Origin: Adiantum capillus-veneris | Lineage: Eukaryota; Streptophyta; Polypodiopsida; Polypodiales; Pteridaceae | NCBI GenBank assembly: GCA_014529385.2 | Contig: CM043955.1 | Coordinates: 138,681,108-138,745,107, forward strand | DNA length: 64,000 bases | Direction: 5' to 3' | Shown: positions 23,171-34,985 of the stretch, piece by piece | Position numbering within the stretch: the first letter of the stretch is position 1 | How the letters are laid out: each line of letters starts with the position of its first letter | Translations under genes and position numbers: made by a program | The notes under the pieces: generated by a model | What the model was told of the DNA's origin: nothing | Seen by the model: the letters and a program-made list of their open reading frames with translations, nothing else | Databases searched by the model: none

Positions 23171-23343
23171 CAATGATATAATCAACAGAGTGTGAATGTC
23201 AATACTAATTAGACACTAGTCTTTCCAGATGCATTACAGATCCATTCTATGTATATGAGGTACAAGACGGTTTTATCTCAATTTGGTTGTAGACATGTGA
23301 GCAAGAGACAAAACGAGTCTCTTTTGTAGATCTCCGGATTGTT

Positions 23344-23838
23344 GTGCAGAACATGTTTGTAGAAACTGAGTTGGAGTGGCCATGCTCTAGAAAGAGATTA
23401 CAGATTTACCCTCTTAGGACAAAGATGCCTCCTACTAGGGAGATAAATGATATGGATTTTTTTAATATGCTCATGCTAGAGGTTAATATGGTGATGTTAG
23501 GACATCTAACAAGTAGCCTTCATGATGTAGATGATGTAGATATCATTGAGGTGCCTACCATGGAGAAACTAGCAAAGGTTTTGAGCATCGATACTAATAC
23601 AAGGGATTGGCTAGCAGATATCACACAATTTTCATCAGTCTTTGAGAGTCTCATGTACGATCTTTTAATGTTAAGACCCAAAATAGTAGATGTAGTGGAA
23701 GCATTTGTGGTTGGTGTTGTCAATCGAGCGATAATTGACACTAGCATGATGCATCATGGAGCTATGCATGTCATTATGAGATACCTATGGATATGCATGT
23801 GCATGCTAGTGGAGATACATGCTTTCGCACATTGCTAG
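23344..23838 (+). pseudogene. Copia-relic 3' region ORF, function unknown
   Basis: A 164-residue open frame (Met, Val, Asp rich; VDDVDIIEVPTMEKL) lies where RT and RNase H should be, but has no RT motif. A diverged copy of the same DNA occurs at 16650-17080, so it belongs to the repeat family. The internal region therefore looks replaced or deleted, as in non-autonomous copia derivatives. Confidence 0.4.
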
Positions 23839-23975
23839 AGCTTATACAGTGACATGTATGTACTTTGAGAGTGCTAGTGGGTGTAGATTGAGAGAGCCGC
23901 TCACCTATCTTCATGTATATTCTACTACTTCTTATAGTAGGTCCACTTATTAGTATACGCCTTTAAGTGGGAGGT

Positions 23976-24223
23976 TATTGGGGTAAAGGCGTTATGCCTC
24001 ACCCCAAGATGGTCACATATGTTACCATATACACTTAGGACCATCGGGACATTTTTTCCCTCACTAGGAGGTTTTTTCCCCGGTGCATTGTATATACATC
24101 CATCACTCTAGGGCTATCTCATCTTTCCATTGTACACTAAGTAAAACTATCTCTATTGTGTGCCTTGAGCTTCCTTCATCTTCTCCAAGTTGTGTGTGTT
24201 TTCCTACAACCCTAATTCCAACA
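23976..24223 (+). mobile_element. Copia LTR (about 248 bp)
   Basis: A purine tract (AAGTGGGAGG, 23965-23974) precedes TATTGGGGTAAAGG, close to the usual TGTTGGGG start. The LTR ends CCAACA and is followed by a primer-binding site. LTR-start fragments of the same family occur inverted at 16503-16590 and 25050-25140. The usual downstream gag-pol is missing here, so this is the 3' LTR of the relic at 22642, or a solo LTR plus leader. Confidence 0.65.
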
Positions 24224-24225
24224 AT

Positions 24226-24237
24226 TGGGATCAAAGC
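24226..24237 (+). promoter_or_regulatory. Degenerate tRNA-iMet primer-binding site
   Basis: TGGGATCAAAGC matches the plant copia site TGGTATCAGAGC at 10 of 12 bases, two bases after the LTR end. Confidence 0.6.
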
Positions 24238-24681
24238 AGGTTGCGTCCTCCAAGCTTAGTCTTCAGCAGCTCCCGCATATGCATGCTCACTTTCTTCGAT
24301 TGCTATGAGCTTTGGCGAGCGTCCGCAGGTCAACAAATATTTTGGGTAAGCTTGCAGAGCTTGGTCTATTCAGATTTATGATTCGGGCTCATTTCGGCCT
24401 CCGTTTCCACTACAGATAATGCTCGCAAGCAATTTCGTCATTTTGTGTAGAACTTTTGTCAGTGCCGTTTTTTGCATAACAGGTCCCTTACAGTCTTCTA
24501 CGGTTTGTGCTATATAGTACGTGCTGTTCTCACTTTGTTTCTCCTCTTTTTGGGCAATTTTCACATCAGGTGCAACATTGGCCATGGTTGACAACAACAC
24601 ACATATGTTCAAGATGATTGATGTTGAGGGTAGTTGCTGCGCATTCACATGTGTGGTATTTTGACAGTCATATAAAGAATA

Positions 24682-25039
24682 GGGTAAAGGGGCCAATAAG
24701 GGGACGGGTACCACAACAAAGCTGCACCTCCCCCCAATTTAGAGCCAAAAAATTGGGATATGCTTGGAATCTTGGTGATGTGTCCTTCTTTGATTTGCTG
24801 AAAAACTGATTATTACTGGGTCTTGCCTGTCTTTAACACGTGAGAAACTTCATTTTGCATTGGAACATGCGCTACGCTATGTATTATTCTTCAATCGAAG
24901 GCAGATTGCGCTCAGATTTTTGCTATGAAACCCTCTCTTCAACGCGCATCTTTTGCACCTCCTCCGACTCAAATCTGATAACGGGAGAGGGAGCTATGGC
25001 CAACGCCTCTTAGTTGGTCCACCACTGGCCCCTTTACCC
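24682..25039. mobile_element. Short DNA element with GGGTAAAGGGGCC termini
   Basis: GGGTAAAGGGGCCA begins at 24682 and its reverse complement ends at 25039, a 14-base perfect inverted repeat. TA flanks both ends (24680-24681 and 25040-25041). The element is 358 bp with no coding capacity. The same terminus bounds 26526-29743. The superfamily is not assigned. Confidence 0.7.
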
Positions 25040-25049
25040 TAAGGGTAAT

Positions 25050-25140
25050 GCAGTCAGTGGACGGTCGAACACCAGACATCCGGCTTGGGCAAGGCACATG
25101 TTGCCTTTACCCCAACACTACATGTTGCCTTTACCTCAAC
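25050..25140 (-). mobile_element. Copia LTR fragment
   Basis: On the minus strand TTGGGGTAAAGGCAACATGT...CCACTGACTGC matches the LTR start seen at 16503-16590. TTGCCTTTACC occurs twice (near 25087 and 25107 on the + strand). It abuts the 358-bp DNA element. Confidence 0.5.
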
Positions 25141-25639
25141 ATTGTGTAGTCAAACTAGGCAATATGTGAAGAGATAAAGAGAGTACAAGTGAGTGAGTAG
25201 CTGGGTGCCTCTTGCTATGCCCCTTGCTCCTTGAAAGTTACCTTTAGCGATTATTCTTGCATACACATGTTGTAGCCACATCCACCCTCATGGTCTATGC
25301 CTTGGTGCTCGATTTTGCATTGTATGTGCCCCAAGTCACTTGTAGCCCATAGTTGAAACATCGCCCTCACCCTTGCTAGTTTACATTGGCTCTTCTTGGT
25401 GTATCTTTTATGGGGTACTACCTTAGTGGGTCTCAAACCCCTCCTTTTTTTCATTGTAAAAGCCACAAACACATGAGGGATAGAGAGTGCTTGTTGTTGC
25501 ATGGAGAGAGACGCTATTTCATTTTCAGAGGTGAGAGATTTAGCAAGGGTGGCCTTGCAAAAGACGGAATAGCTATACTCGGCCAAAGTTCTTAATACCA
25601 CCACACACACACACACATGCACTGAGCGTGCGCACGAGC

Positions 25640-25665
25640 GAGAGAGAGAGAGAGAGAGAGAGAGA
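25640..25665. repeat. (GA)n microsatellite
   Basis: About 12 GA repeats, preceded by a short CA run at 25602-25616. Confidence 0.9.
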
Positions 25666-25930
25666 AAATAGGGGAAAGGAGAGACAAGAATTGGAACAAC
25701 AAGAGAGGCCTAGGTGGTATCCTGGCTGGACAAGGCCAATACTATGGAAGCATGACAATTTTTAAAGAGAAGCTAGCAAAGTGAGAGGAAGGGAGAGCAA
25801 AGGAGGGAAATGTTGCCACCTTGCAACCCTCTTCATGGAATTCTTCCGACCGCAGATTATACATAGATAATAGAAATAGATTATTCTATGGGATTTACGG
25901 ATTAAACAGCCCCCTTGTTTTATATTTTTT

Positions 25931-26028
25931 AAAAGCGCTTGTAGAGTGTGATTTTTTTTTTTTTTTGGTGCAAAACTCACAATGGTGAATTTTGCAAGCA
26001 AAAAAGATCACACTCTACAAGCGCTTTT
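25931..26028. repeat. Perfect long hairpin (MITE-like)
   Basis: The first 22 bases (AAAAGCGCTTGTAGAGTGTG plus AT) are the exact reverse complement of 26007-26028. The 54-base loop is itself nearly palindromic (GCAAAACTCAC...GGTGAATTTTGC). TATATTTTTTAAAAGCG occurs at both sides (25921-25937 and 26029-26045). A related fragment with the same GTGAGTTTTGCAAAA motif is at 48219-48245. Confidence 0.85.
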
Positions 26029-26360
26029 TATATTTTTTAAAAGCGTTTGTATTTTAAATGTGTAACGTGGTGTTTCCAATAACATATCTAAAAGTCCTAT
26101 AGGCTACGAATCTTGACGGTTCTTAGTGTAATTATATTTATTAGGGTGGAGCATGGCTCAAGTGCATTGGATGTGATGGGTAAATTTAAATAGTTTGGAT
26201 GTTGTTAAGTGGTCATGTTTCAAACAGCATCCACCTCATGTGGCTTTGAAAAAGATATTTGTTCTTTATGGACTTTTCCATGCAAAAACCCATATCTTTT
26301 TTGGGTCCCCCCATTGAGCAATTTTGATTCTTCTAAAAGGTCAATCCGTGTCTCCCTTTA

Positions 26361-26362
<2 letters not shown>

Positions 26363-26405
<43 letters not shown>

Positions 26406-26419
26406 ACACACACACACAC
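26363..26419. repeat. (CT)n(CA)n microsatellite
   Basis: About 18 CT repeats followed by CA repeats, the same composition as 20095-20155. Confidence 0.95.
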
Positions 26420-27926
26420 GGCGAGAAATAGCTAGATCGAGGGGATTTTTCAAGAGCTATGTAGTTTTAGACGAGTTATGGAGCTCTAAGGTTAAACATT
26501 TCTTACATTAGTAGACAATCGACTAGGGTAAAGGGGCCAATAAGGGTCCGGGTACCAGTAGTGGGACAAATGTTGGGTACAAGGAAAGGCCAAAAAAAGT
26601 TCCTATTAAAACCAAAATGGGAACACTTTTACAACGTGGCCTTCTGCTTTTATTATAAGCAGCACAGGAATAAGAAAAGTTTTGGGCCACCACTGACTTC
26701 ACGCTCCACCGCACGTCATAATCCTCCACAACTCCCAAGGACTCATGAAGACCTATGCCGAATCCAGAGAGGCACCCACCTTCGTCGTATCCACCACTGT
26801 GCCTTCATAAGCCACAACCTGATAAGCACTCTGTCAGCATTAACCACAAATGCAAATCGGCCACCCCGGGGTTAAAATTATAACATCTCAATTACGTACA
26901 GAGAGTAAGCAATCTCAGGAACAAGCAAACACAGCCGATCAGAAGCATCCAAATCAGAAAAGTCAATAACCACATCCTCTCTTTAAGAACCCCAGCCCTC
27001 TCTTGAACAATCCCCTTTCACTACCACCTCACAGAGCAGTCTCGCCCTTCTTTATCCCAAACCTGCAAACCATCCATAAAACCCTCCTGTGTAGGACACA
27101 CCTACAACCATGTGAACAGGTTAACCTGCACAAGCTGAAAACATTAGAAACCCTGCTTAAACTGCACCAGCAAGTCTCCACTTGTTTAACCAGTGAACCA
27201 AGTAGTCTTATTCCATGAATCCACAACAAGCTTACAAGGTGGCTTTGCAACAGGTACTGAAGCCATGTATCACTAGAGGTATGACTAGTTATGAGGCTCT
27301 GCCAACATTTTGCTAATAGACGTAGATTTTAAGGTGATTTTATGAGAATGGAATGACTTAAAGGAGCAAGAACAGGTGACTATACTCATCAAATCCAAGA
27401 TTTCGCAATGTTAAGGAGCTCCCAGTAATATGCAGGATGTGCCATGTCCTTGTACGGTCATTTTAAGCTTGCAAATCAATCCTTGTATGTTCAGTTAAAA
27501 CAGGACAACTTAATCAAATAAGGTAGACAAAGAAACATGCTGGCAAGCGTAGATGTCACATCTGATCCTTGTTAAATGTATGTCATTAAGACTCTCGTAT
27601 GCCTGGTCTTTTTCATCTTACAAGAAGTGTTTGAGCACTTGAAGTGCACAGAGAAGTACCCCTTTTGTAAAATCCTACTGGCACAAGCATGCCCATGCAC
27701 AGAAATCTTGAGCATTGTACACTGCTGACTCTGCTAATTTTTTACCGATACAATCTACAAAAGCACTCATGACTGGCACTTAATTCTTTTACCTATTGGC
27801 TGTTGATTTTTTGAATTGCTGTAATGAAGCCTGAATCCTATATATATGAGGAATCAACAAGTCCTATATATGCCACAACTCCCCTAACAAGGTGGCTTTG
27901 CAACAGGTAATGAAGCAGAACTATTA

Positions 27927-28274
27927 ATGGCTGCTCCCGCACTTTGCGAATGCAAGGCATGTCTAATAGAGCGACATCCGACACTTGAAGGCTTGCTTTG
28001 TACATCACTCTTGCTTCACAAGAATGGAGCCCGTGTTTGCTTTTGTTGGTGGGTGCATGTAATGCCCGTTTTTATGTGCAACCTACCACTCAGGAAAGGT
28101 CGATTCGTTTCCCCCAAGGCTGCAACTTCATCCACCCCGAAGCCAGCTCCAACTCCAACTCCGACACCAAACATTCCAGCAATAAATCCTTCAAACTCAA
28201 CCCCCAAGCGCAAGTTCTCATTAAAGGAGTACGCTCATCTTCTCCAAGACACTCCCGAGGAGCACAACGTCTAA
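27927..28274 (+). CDS. Orphan ORF inside the 3.2-kb TIR element
   Basis: 115 codons from a true ATG. The N-terminus is Cys-rich (CECKACLIERH), then a Pro/Thr run (APTPTPTPNIP) and a basic Ser/Asn tail. No family is recognised. The Pro-rich part repeats in DNA at 28394-28430. It may be a captured gene piece or chance. Confidence 0.2.
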   Translation: MAAPALCECKACLIERHPTLEGLLCTSLLLHKNGARVCFCWWVHVMPVFMCNLPLRKGRFVSPKAATSSTPKPAPTPTPTPNIPAINPSNSTPKRKFSLKEYAHLLQDTPEEHNV

Positions 28275-28750
28275 CTGACCTCATATGTAAGTTTCCCGGT
28301 TCATGTATCATGCATCATATGTAAGTCTTTCACCTCATTATCATGTATTGACTCCCTATCAACTTTCAATATACAGGAGTACTATGGCACTCCGAAGCCA
28401 GCTCCAGCTCCAACTCCGACACCCAGTCTACTTCAAACATTATGAACAGCTCTTGCTAATTTTGCAGCCAGATATTGGCTATTGAAAGCAAACTATCCAT
28501 AAGTTTTTGGGCACCCCTTTGTAATCCTTCACTTTGATATAGTAGTGCTAGGTATTTACCACGGATAATGTTTGACTATACTCATTACAAGAACAACATT
28601 TTTCATATCTTACAGCATCTTTTAAATTGTTTATGTGTATTAGCAGCAAGCTTCCAAACAATTTGTATTTACGCTGACAAAGAAGGACAAGCATTATGAT
28701 TGCTGAGTGAGAAACAAATGTTCTCACCATGTCAACAATAGGTTTTGTTG

Positions 28751-29197
28751 TCAGCACCTGCATCTAATCTTGTCCACCAGTGCATCTAATCTTGTCGTGT
28801 AAAGGGACTCGTTCAGAGGCCTCAAGACCTGCATGCAATGTAGAGAGAGCGCTGCATTTGAGGCTTCATGATCCATATCTGTGGGACTAGCACAGTTAAG
28901 ATGCAGGCCTCCATGTTGAGAATGATTATGCTGTTGCAAAAAGTCAAGGGGATGATGCCTTGCTCCAGCACTTTTATGAGTCTCTTCAAGATGATGATGC
29001 TGATGATCAACTGCATTTACTGGTGACACCGCACTAATCTGTCGATCGTACTCATTAGAATCTGTTTTCCTGCTTGCATTGCTTGTTGCTGTCTCCAACA
29101 AGCTGAGCACAATTTGACTCTCATGTGCCACAGCACCCTCTAGCATCCAATTCTCCCTTTTGATTGAGTGGTGATGGTCTTGCCGGGTATCTGCCAT
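28751..29197 (-). CDS. Orphan His-rich ORF inside the 3.2-kb TIR element
   Basis: 148 codons from ATG 29197, with His clusters (DHHHS, VDHQHHHLEE, LQQHNHSQHGG). No domain is recognised, and no promoter or splice sites were found. It is the longest open frame in the element but not a transposase. Confidence 0.25.
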   Translation of the reverse strand: MADTRQDHHHSIKRENWMLEGAVAHESQIVLSLLETATSNASRKTDSNEYDRQISAVSPVNAVDHQHHHLEETHKSAGARHHPLDFLQQHNHSQHGGLHLNCASPTDMDHEASNAALSLHCMQVLRPLNESLYTTRLDALVDKIRCRC

Positions 29198-29745
29198 TGA
29201 AGCTTTGCATGTATGATGGCAAGCTCGAATCCAGCTGACCACTGGTGATTGAAAAAGGACGCAAAAATCAAAGGCGATTATGCAGGTTAGGACGCAGCAT
29301 GAGAGCAGGGTCAGTACACGGCCATTACAGCAGCTCGAAGATTGAGGCTAGGTAGGTAGTGGCCTTCATTATCGGATGGATGCGCATAAATACAAATATG
29401 TCCGACACGTGTGCCTTCGTTAGTGGGTTTTCACTGATCCTTTAAGGAGATATTAGGGGCAAGTGTCCATCCCACTACTGGCCCTAGCTTGCACCCACAT
29501 CAGAGTAGCTTGGCACATCACTGGGGATTACTTATCTCCCCATTCAACCCTCTTTTTTTAACAAAGAAACCAAAAAAACCATCATTTCATCCACATGTTC
29601 TCACCAGATTGCCATTAATCCACCCCCACAGTTAGAGGAGCACTTAGCCAACCTAGTCAATACCCTAAGTTCCCCAAATTTTTCCATTTTGACACCTCAA
29701 CCCTCCTAAGACCTTAGGTTGCCCCTTACTGGCCCCTTTACCCTA

Positions 29746-29868
29746 TGCATGAAACAAGAAAGCTTTGCATATTCTGACATGCACTAAGAACAACATAACA
29801 GTCCTACTAGCCCATTTTCTTGGTGGTGGTGGCGTTGTTTTGGGGGTGGAAAGAGGGGGGGGGGGGGG

Positions 29869-29950
<82 letters not shown>

Positions 29951-30660
29951 TGTAAGGAGTAGTATTCTATCCTTGGCATATTTCTAGTATATATATACTG
30001 AATTTTCTACATTGATATATTTAATTGTCTAATGCATAATGCATATGTCCATATCCATTTGTCTAGCCTAAATATCATAATGGAATAGTAATAGGTTTCC
30101 CTCTTACTTTGTGGGAAGAGTGTGCAAACAAGAAATATGAGACAGGCTCTGCTACTGGCTTGTAATTAGCAAGTTCCATCCAAATTGGTTGCATGCACAA
30201 GGTGCTCGACAACAGATGTCATTTTCCGATGAGTCCAGGGACCTAGATGTCTCTAGCATTAACAAAATGTGGATAGGCACTAGCCAGGGCTATGGTTTTT
30301 GCTATAGACCTTTTCTCAAAGAATCTAGTTAGGGTTATTGTGATATATATTTGCACATGGCATCACATTATATTTGCACTTGTGACTTGAGCCACAACCC
30401 TCTATGGTACCATGTTTTCCAAATTTAGAGTTAGTGTTTCATCTATGTCTCTCCTTCTTTTCCTTGAACACATTCTAGTGGCATTATTACATAACCCCTT
30501 CTAGTTAATGGCCCTTTTTTTGCCATACAATTGTCAATGGATGAGTTATATTAACTTAGAAAGGAATGTAAAAATATTCAGGTTAGATGGTTTGAGGGGT
30601 CATAATACACGTTTTGGTGCTACACAGTCCCTAATAGATGAGAGCTACTTAGATAGATAC
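29746..30660. other. Spacer with G run and (GA)n; no gene
   Basis: Sixteen G (29855-29870) run into about 38 GA repeats (29871-29947). The remaining bases are AT-rich with nothing recognisable. Confidence 0.8.
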
Positions 30661-30671
30661 ATTTTGGTGCC

Positions 30672-30840
30672 TGGTTAGTATCAATCCTGAGATGACTTTG
30701 ATTGCTTGATTCTAGTCTTCAGAGTTCCTATTTTTTTGGTAGAGATTATCAATTCCTTGATACCAGTCCTAAGATGACTTTGATTGCTCGATTCTAGTCT
30801 TCAAAGTTCTTGTGTTTTTTGATAGAGATAATCGCTTCCC
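30672..30840. repeat. Two tandem copies of an 82-bp unit
   Basis: GATGACTTTGATTGC at 30691 and 30773 anchors two diverged copies that also share GATTCTAGTCTTC and TGGTAGAGAT/TGATAGAGAT. Confidence 0.8.
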
Positions 30841-31059
30841 TGCTTTCTTGAATAATTTCATGGAAGTTGGTCGTCGAGTGGTCTTTCTCAAAGATATGCC
30901 AATTCCTCGCCTTTCAATCTTGTCTGAAATAGCAAGAGCAGACAACTTGTGTGCAAATTAGAATGGCTTAGATTTTCCAAATCTTACCTCCCGGGAGTAA
31001 GTTGTTTTTGAAGATGAGGATCTTCTAGGTCTTTTGTATCCATTTTGATAAAATCCATC

Positions 31060-31285
31060 TCCAAAGCCTACATATTGATAGGCTTCTTATGAAAAGCTAC
31101 AATCTTTTTTTATCTGTGGAGATATTTAATCTCACAACCAAGGGTATTTTGGGAATTTTGGAAAATTTGAAGGGCATTTTGGGAATCCATGACAAAATAT
31201 TGAGGCTAGTTTGGGAATTTTTGAAATTTGACGGGTATTTTGGGAATTTCCACAAATTAGGGGTATTTGGTAATTTCTTTAAACC
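31060..31285. repeat. Dispersed repeat, copy A (TTTTGGGAAT-rich)
   Basis: CCAAAGCCTACAT, TGAAAAGCTACAA and repeated GGGCATTTTGGGAAT blocks match 34745-34975 in order. An inverted partial copy lies at 34545-34615. No coding content is apparent. Confidence 0.75.
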
Positions 31286-32241
31286 GTAAAGACCATCACT
31301 TTCTTGAGCAACTTTTCCTCCTCCACTCACTTTCCCTCTAAGAAAACAAAGCATCTCTTAAGATTCCGTCAAATCAACCTGAAAGCAAAATTGGCAGGGC
31401 CTACTAGAATATTCAAACTCTTTTTTTTTGCCTTTATGAGAAATTTGTGGGTGCTTTATAGAGGGTGCAATCAAGGCATGGGCCTTTCCATCTTTATAAT
31501 CCCCCAAAGAGCTTGCTTAGTGCTTGACAAAACACTTCTAGTAGTAAAATTACTTGAATATGCACCATCCTCATACCTTTTATACACAAATGGAGGGCTT
31601 ATTTAGGGTCCTACTTAATGTTCCAAACATCCTTTGCAACGGACTTGAGATTAGTTCCTATTGCATCATGTAAGCCCATAGTGGGCAGTTGTCTTCAACA
31701 AAATTTGTCCTCAATAGACAACACTTTTGGAGAAAAACATTGTTGTTGTCAACCTTGGCCAATGGTTCTACCGGATGCAAAAGCTACTTGTACAAAGGAA
31801 AAACTACATAAAACCAATATGTGTTATCAATGTCCAAAACTTTGCACAAAAGGAGGAAAAAAATTGCTTGTAAGGTGCCCTCTGTAGTGGAAACAAAGGC
31901 CAAAATGAGCCCCAAATCAGTGAGTCAAAACCACAAGCTCTATGAGATTATATGAAGGTTAGGTCCCCTACAGATTCTCACCATAGGTCTCCTTAGTATA
32001 CACCCCTCATGACCAGTGTGGGTGATTTCATTGTAAGGCAAATAAAAAAATAAAGCATAAGGATGCTAATAGGTTCCATTTTGATATTTTTCAATAGCCT
32101 TTTGTTTGATCTAGTTAGTTGAGGCTCTCTTGCTCTCTCCATCAATCTCCAAGAAGCACAATGAATTGACTTAACTTGATTTCCCAATTCATGGCATGAG
32201 TGGGTGAGAGCAAGGGTAGAGGAAGGGCTAGTCTTGTGCAT

Positions 32242-32282
<41 letters not shown>

Positions 32283-33420
32283 GCCCCTAGTCCTCGAGGT
32301 TGCTTTCTTTCCTTTGTACCTTGACAAGGACCCATCTTGGCTTCTCAATCACATGCTCTCTCTCCTTCTCACAATGAGCTGCTCACTTTCTTCAAGTCTT
32401 TAAGTCGTCCTTCAATCGAGTTCTTCTTACTCTAGTGAGAGCTGTGCATTGAATATGCGTATTCAAGGATCGCTACTAACCTCACAATCCAAGAGTCTAG
32501 GAGCAGAAGGAGGATAGAGGAAGATCTTTTGAAATACCACTCTCAGAGATACAAGCAATGCTACAACTAAGCAACATATCTTCTCAAGCTGGAATCTTAT
32601 TCACAATTGGATCTTGAAATAATCTTCTCTCTCTATGAACAAAAGAGAATTATGTCCAACACCCCAAAAAAGGTTGTCATATTAAGTTTTCTTTGGTTTT
32701 GAAACAAGAGATCCCTTACTTTGAGGCTCTCTTAGTTTATTCATGTCATCTCATGAATTAGTTTCTTAATAGTTAGGCCATGCTTTCTTGCTACCACTAG
32801 CAATGAGGAGTGCATCCTCTATTCTTTGAAAGCCATATAAGTGGATTCTAAAATAAGATCAATTTGTGGGGTGGTGTCCATTCCTCATGTAATATTAGAA
32901 AATGAGACAAGATGGACTTGGCCATGCTGTTTGGTTTGTTGAAACCTTTCATGATACCAAATGCTATAATGAGGGTTGCAAAACTGCACAAACAAAACTT
33001 GGAGAAGAGACAGAAGCTCAACAACATACATTGAGCATGTGAAGTTTTAATATTTAGTGTGCAAGTCCTATGATTTAAGAAGCCTTAGGGCTATGAGCAT
33101 ACATAAAAGTTGGGGGTGAAAATATGCCAGTGATGAAAAGGTGCTTCCCAATTCCTCAGTGTGTTTACTCACATCATTACCATATCATGGTAATAAATGG
33201 GAATCACGAGTTTCATTATGACCTAGAAACAATGTAAGTACATGTTATTGTAGGTATACTTTTTGTTCAAACTATTGTAGTTTTGGTACTGATCACTAGC
33301 TTTGACCTACGCAAGTTCCATCCCACCCAATTGTAACCGAATGCTCTTTTATGTGATACATTTCCGTGGTTTATTAGGTGCACGTACATCTGATGCTGCT
33401 TTTGCCATCTTAAGTGAAAA
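31286..33420. other. No gene seen; (CT)n at 32246-32279
   Basis: Only short orphan ORFs and a 17-unit CT tract. No family, RNA gene or transposon end is recognised. Confidence 0.5.
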
Positions 33421-33426
33421 AATATA

Positions 33427-33700
33427 GCCCGTTTAACATAAAATGCAATAAATTCATAAACTTGTATGTATCTTTGCCATTCCACTAAATATGCACGAGA
33501 GTAAAAGCTGCAAGTCGTGTAGCACATGCAATGACAAATTAGGACTGGAAAATCAAGGCCATAGCCCATTTAACAAAAATGCAATTAATTCATGCGCTTG
33601 TACGTATCTGTGCCATTCCACAAAATCTACGGGAGAGTACAAGCTACAAGTTGTGTATCACTTGCAATGACAAATTAGGAATGGAAAATCAATGACAACA
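33427..33700. repeat. Two tandem copies of a roughly 136-bp unit
   Basis: AGCCCRTTTAACA...GCAATGACAAATTAGGAMTGG occurs twice with about 85 percent identity by eye (start points 33427 and 33563). Confidence 0.85.
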
Positions 33701-34038
33701 TTGTTTGTACATCACTTGCTCTAATGTGCGTATTACTAGTGGATCGGAGATGAACTTTGCGACATTGCAAAATGCTCCGTTAACCCTTAGTAACAAGTAC
33801 ATGGCACATCGTAAGGCCCATGATGGATAGTTCATGCTATCCAAGTTGTTCTCAAGAGACAACATTTTTTAATGACACACTGTTATGGCTAGTGATAACC
33901 CACAAATGACTATATCGTAAAACTTTGTAATGCCAAATGTATTGCACAAAAGGCAGCCTATATTTTTAGTGAAGATGTCGAGTCGAGATAAATTCTCATA
34001 TGCAAAAACTTTGATGGGGTTTGAACTCTACACCCTAA

Positions 34039-34503
34039 GGCTGGGTTTAGACGAGCTTGGAGGAAGAAAAGTATGGTTCGAGCCTACCTCCGCCTTGTCT
34101 GAACAAGGTTATAGGTGGAAGAGCGATAAAGTGAGAGGTGTTGAGGGAGGCAATAGCTCTTCCGGGGGGGGGGGGGGTCAGAACAACTTTGGCGGGCCCA
34201 AAGGAAGAAGTGCTCAAGTTTCAGCCAACTAGCTCCAACCATGCAGAAATAACGCCCTTGTGCATAGGTTTTCCGTCAGTTGGTCTGAACCCAAGCTCTA
34301 AGAGAGAGAATATATTATTTCTATGTGCCTGGAGCTATATATTCTCTCTCTTAGAGCTAGCTAGACTCTCTCTTTGGCTGGGTTCAAACCGACTGACGAA
34401 AAACTTGCACACAAGGGTGTTATTTCTGCGTGGTTGGAGCTGGTTGGCTGCAAAAATAACGCCGTTGTGCGCAAGTTTTCCATCATTTGGTCTGAACCCA
34501 GCC
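34039..34503. mobile_element. Nested Tourist-like MITE / foldback
   Basis: GGCTGGGTTTAGAC at 34039 and its near reverse complement GTCTGAACCCAGCC ending at 34503 match at 13 of 14 bases, with TAA on both sides. A 3-bp TAA target duplication with a GG-rich terminus fits PIF/Harbinger MITEs. A second, complete copy with arms of about 50 bases sits at 34376-34503. The centre (34222-34318 against 34334-34449) is a long inverted repeat sharing GGTTGGAGCT, CTTGTGC and CTCTAAGAGAGAG. A 14-base G run is at 34164-34177. Confidence 0.65.
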
Positions 34504-34744
34504 TAAGAGGGAGTCTAGCTCTAAGAGAGAGAAATGGAAATACCCCTCTAATTCGTGGAAATTCCCAAAAGACCCCACAAATTTCAAAAATTCCCAAAAT
34601 ACCCTTGTATCTATTTTGGCTGGATTGTTCAAGATATTCTAATCTTTATTCTTTTTTGACAAGTGAGATCCGTTTGTGAATGCTTAGTATGTAATTTGTC
34701 ACAAATTACCTCACAAAAAGGCAATTATGTCTAGAAATAATGAA

Positions 34745-34975
34745 GCAATTCGTCTCCAAAGCCTACATAACCAACTCAAATTCTAGTTTTAGCATCTCGT
34801 ATTGATAGAGAATCCGTCTTCTTGTGAAAAGCTACAAAATTTTTCATCTCTGGAGAAATTTAACCTCACAATCCGGGGCATTTTAGAAAATTTGAAGGGA
34901 AATTTGGGAATTTATGACTAAGTGTTGGGGGTATTTTGGGAATTTGGAAATTTCCACAAATTAAAGAGGTATATC
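34745..34975. repeat. Dispersed repeat, copy B
   Basis: Diverged copy of 31060-31285. It ends just before the TATA-rich segment upstream of the CSI gene. Confidence 0.7.
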
Positions 34976-34985
34976 TATCTTTACA

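Larger units (their letters stand above)
26526..29743. mobile_element. 3.2-kb DNA element with GGGTAAAGGGGCC termini
   Basis: The left end GGGTAAAGGGGCCAATAAGG and the right end, reverse complement of GGGTAAAGGGGCCAGTAAGG, form a TIR of about 21 bases with one mismatch. TA flanks both (26524-26525, 29744-29745). The termini match those of 24682-25039. Inside there is no recognisable transposase, only short orphan ORFs, a 33-base direct repeat (27232-27263 and 27888-27920) and duplicated exon-like pieces (28137-28172 and 28394-28430, each preceded by a TATGTAAGT donor-like site). It is therefore non-autonomous and may carry captured host sequence. Confidence 0.65.

Noticed and set aside
27232-27920. 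33-base direct repeats as ends of an LTR element
   Set aside because: No TG...CA ends, primer-binding site or polypurine tract; the intervening 620 bases are featureless.
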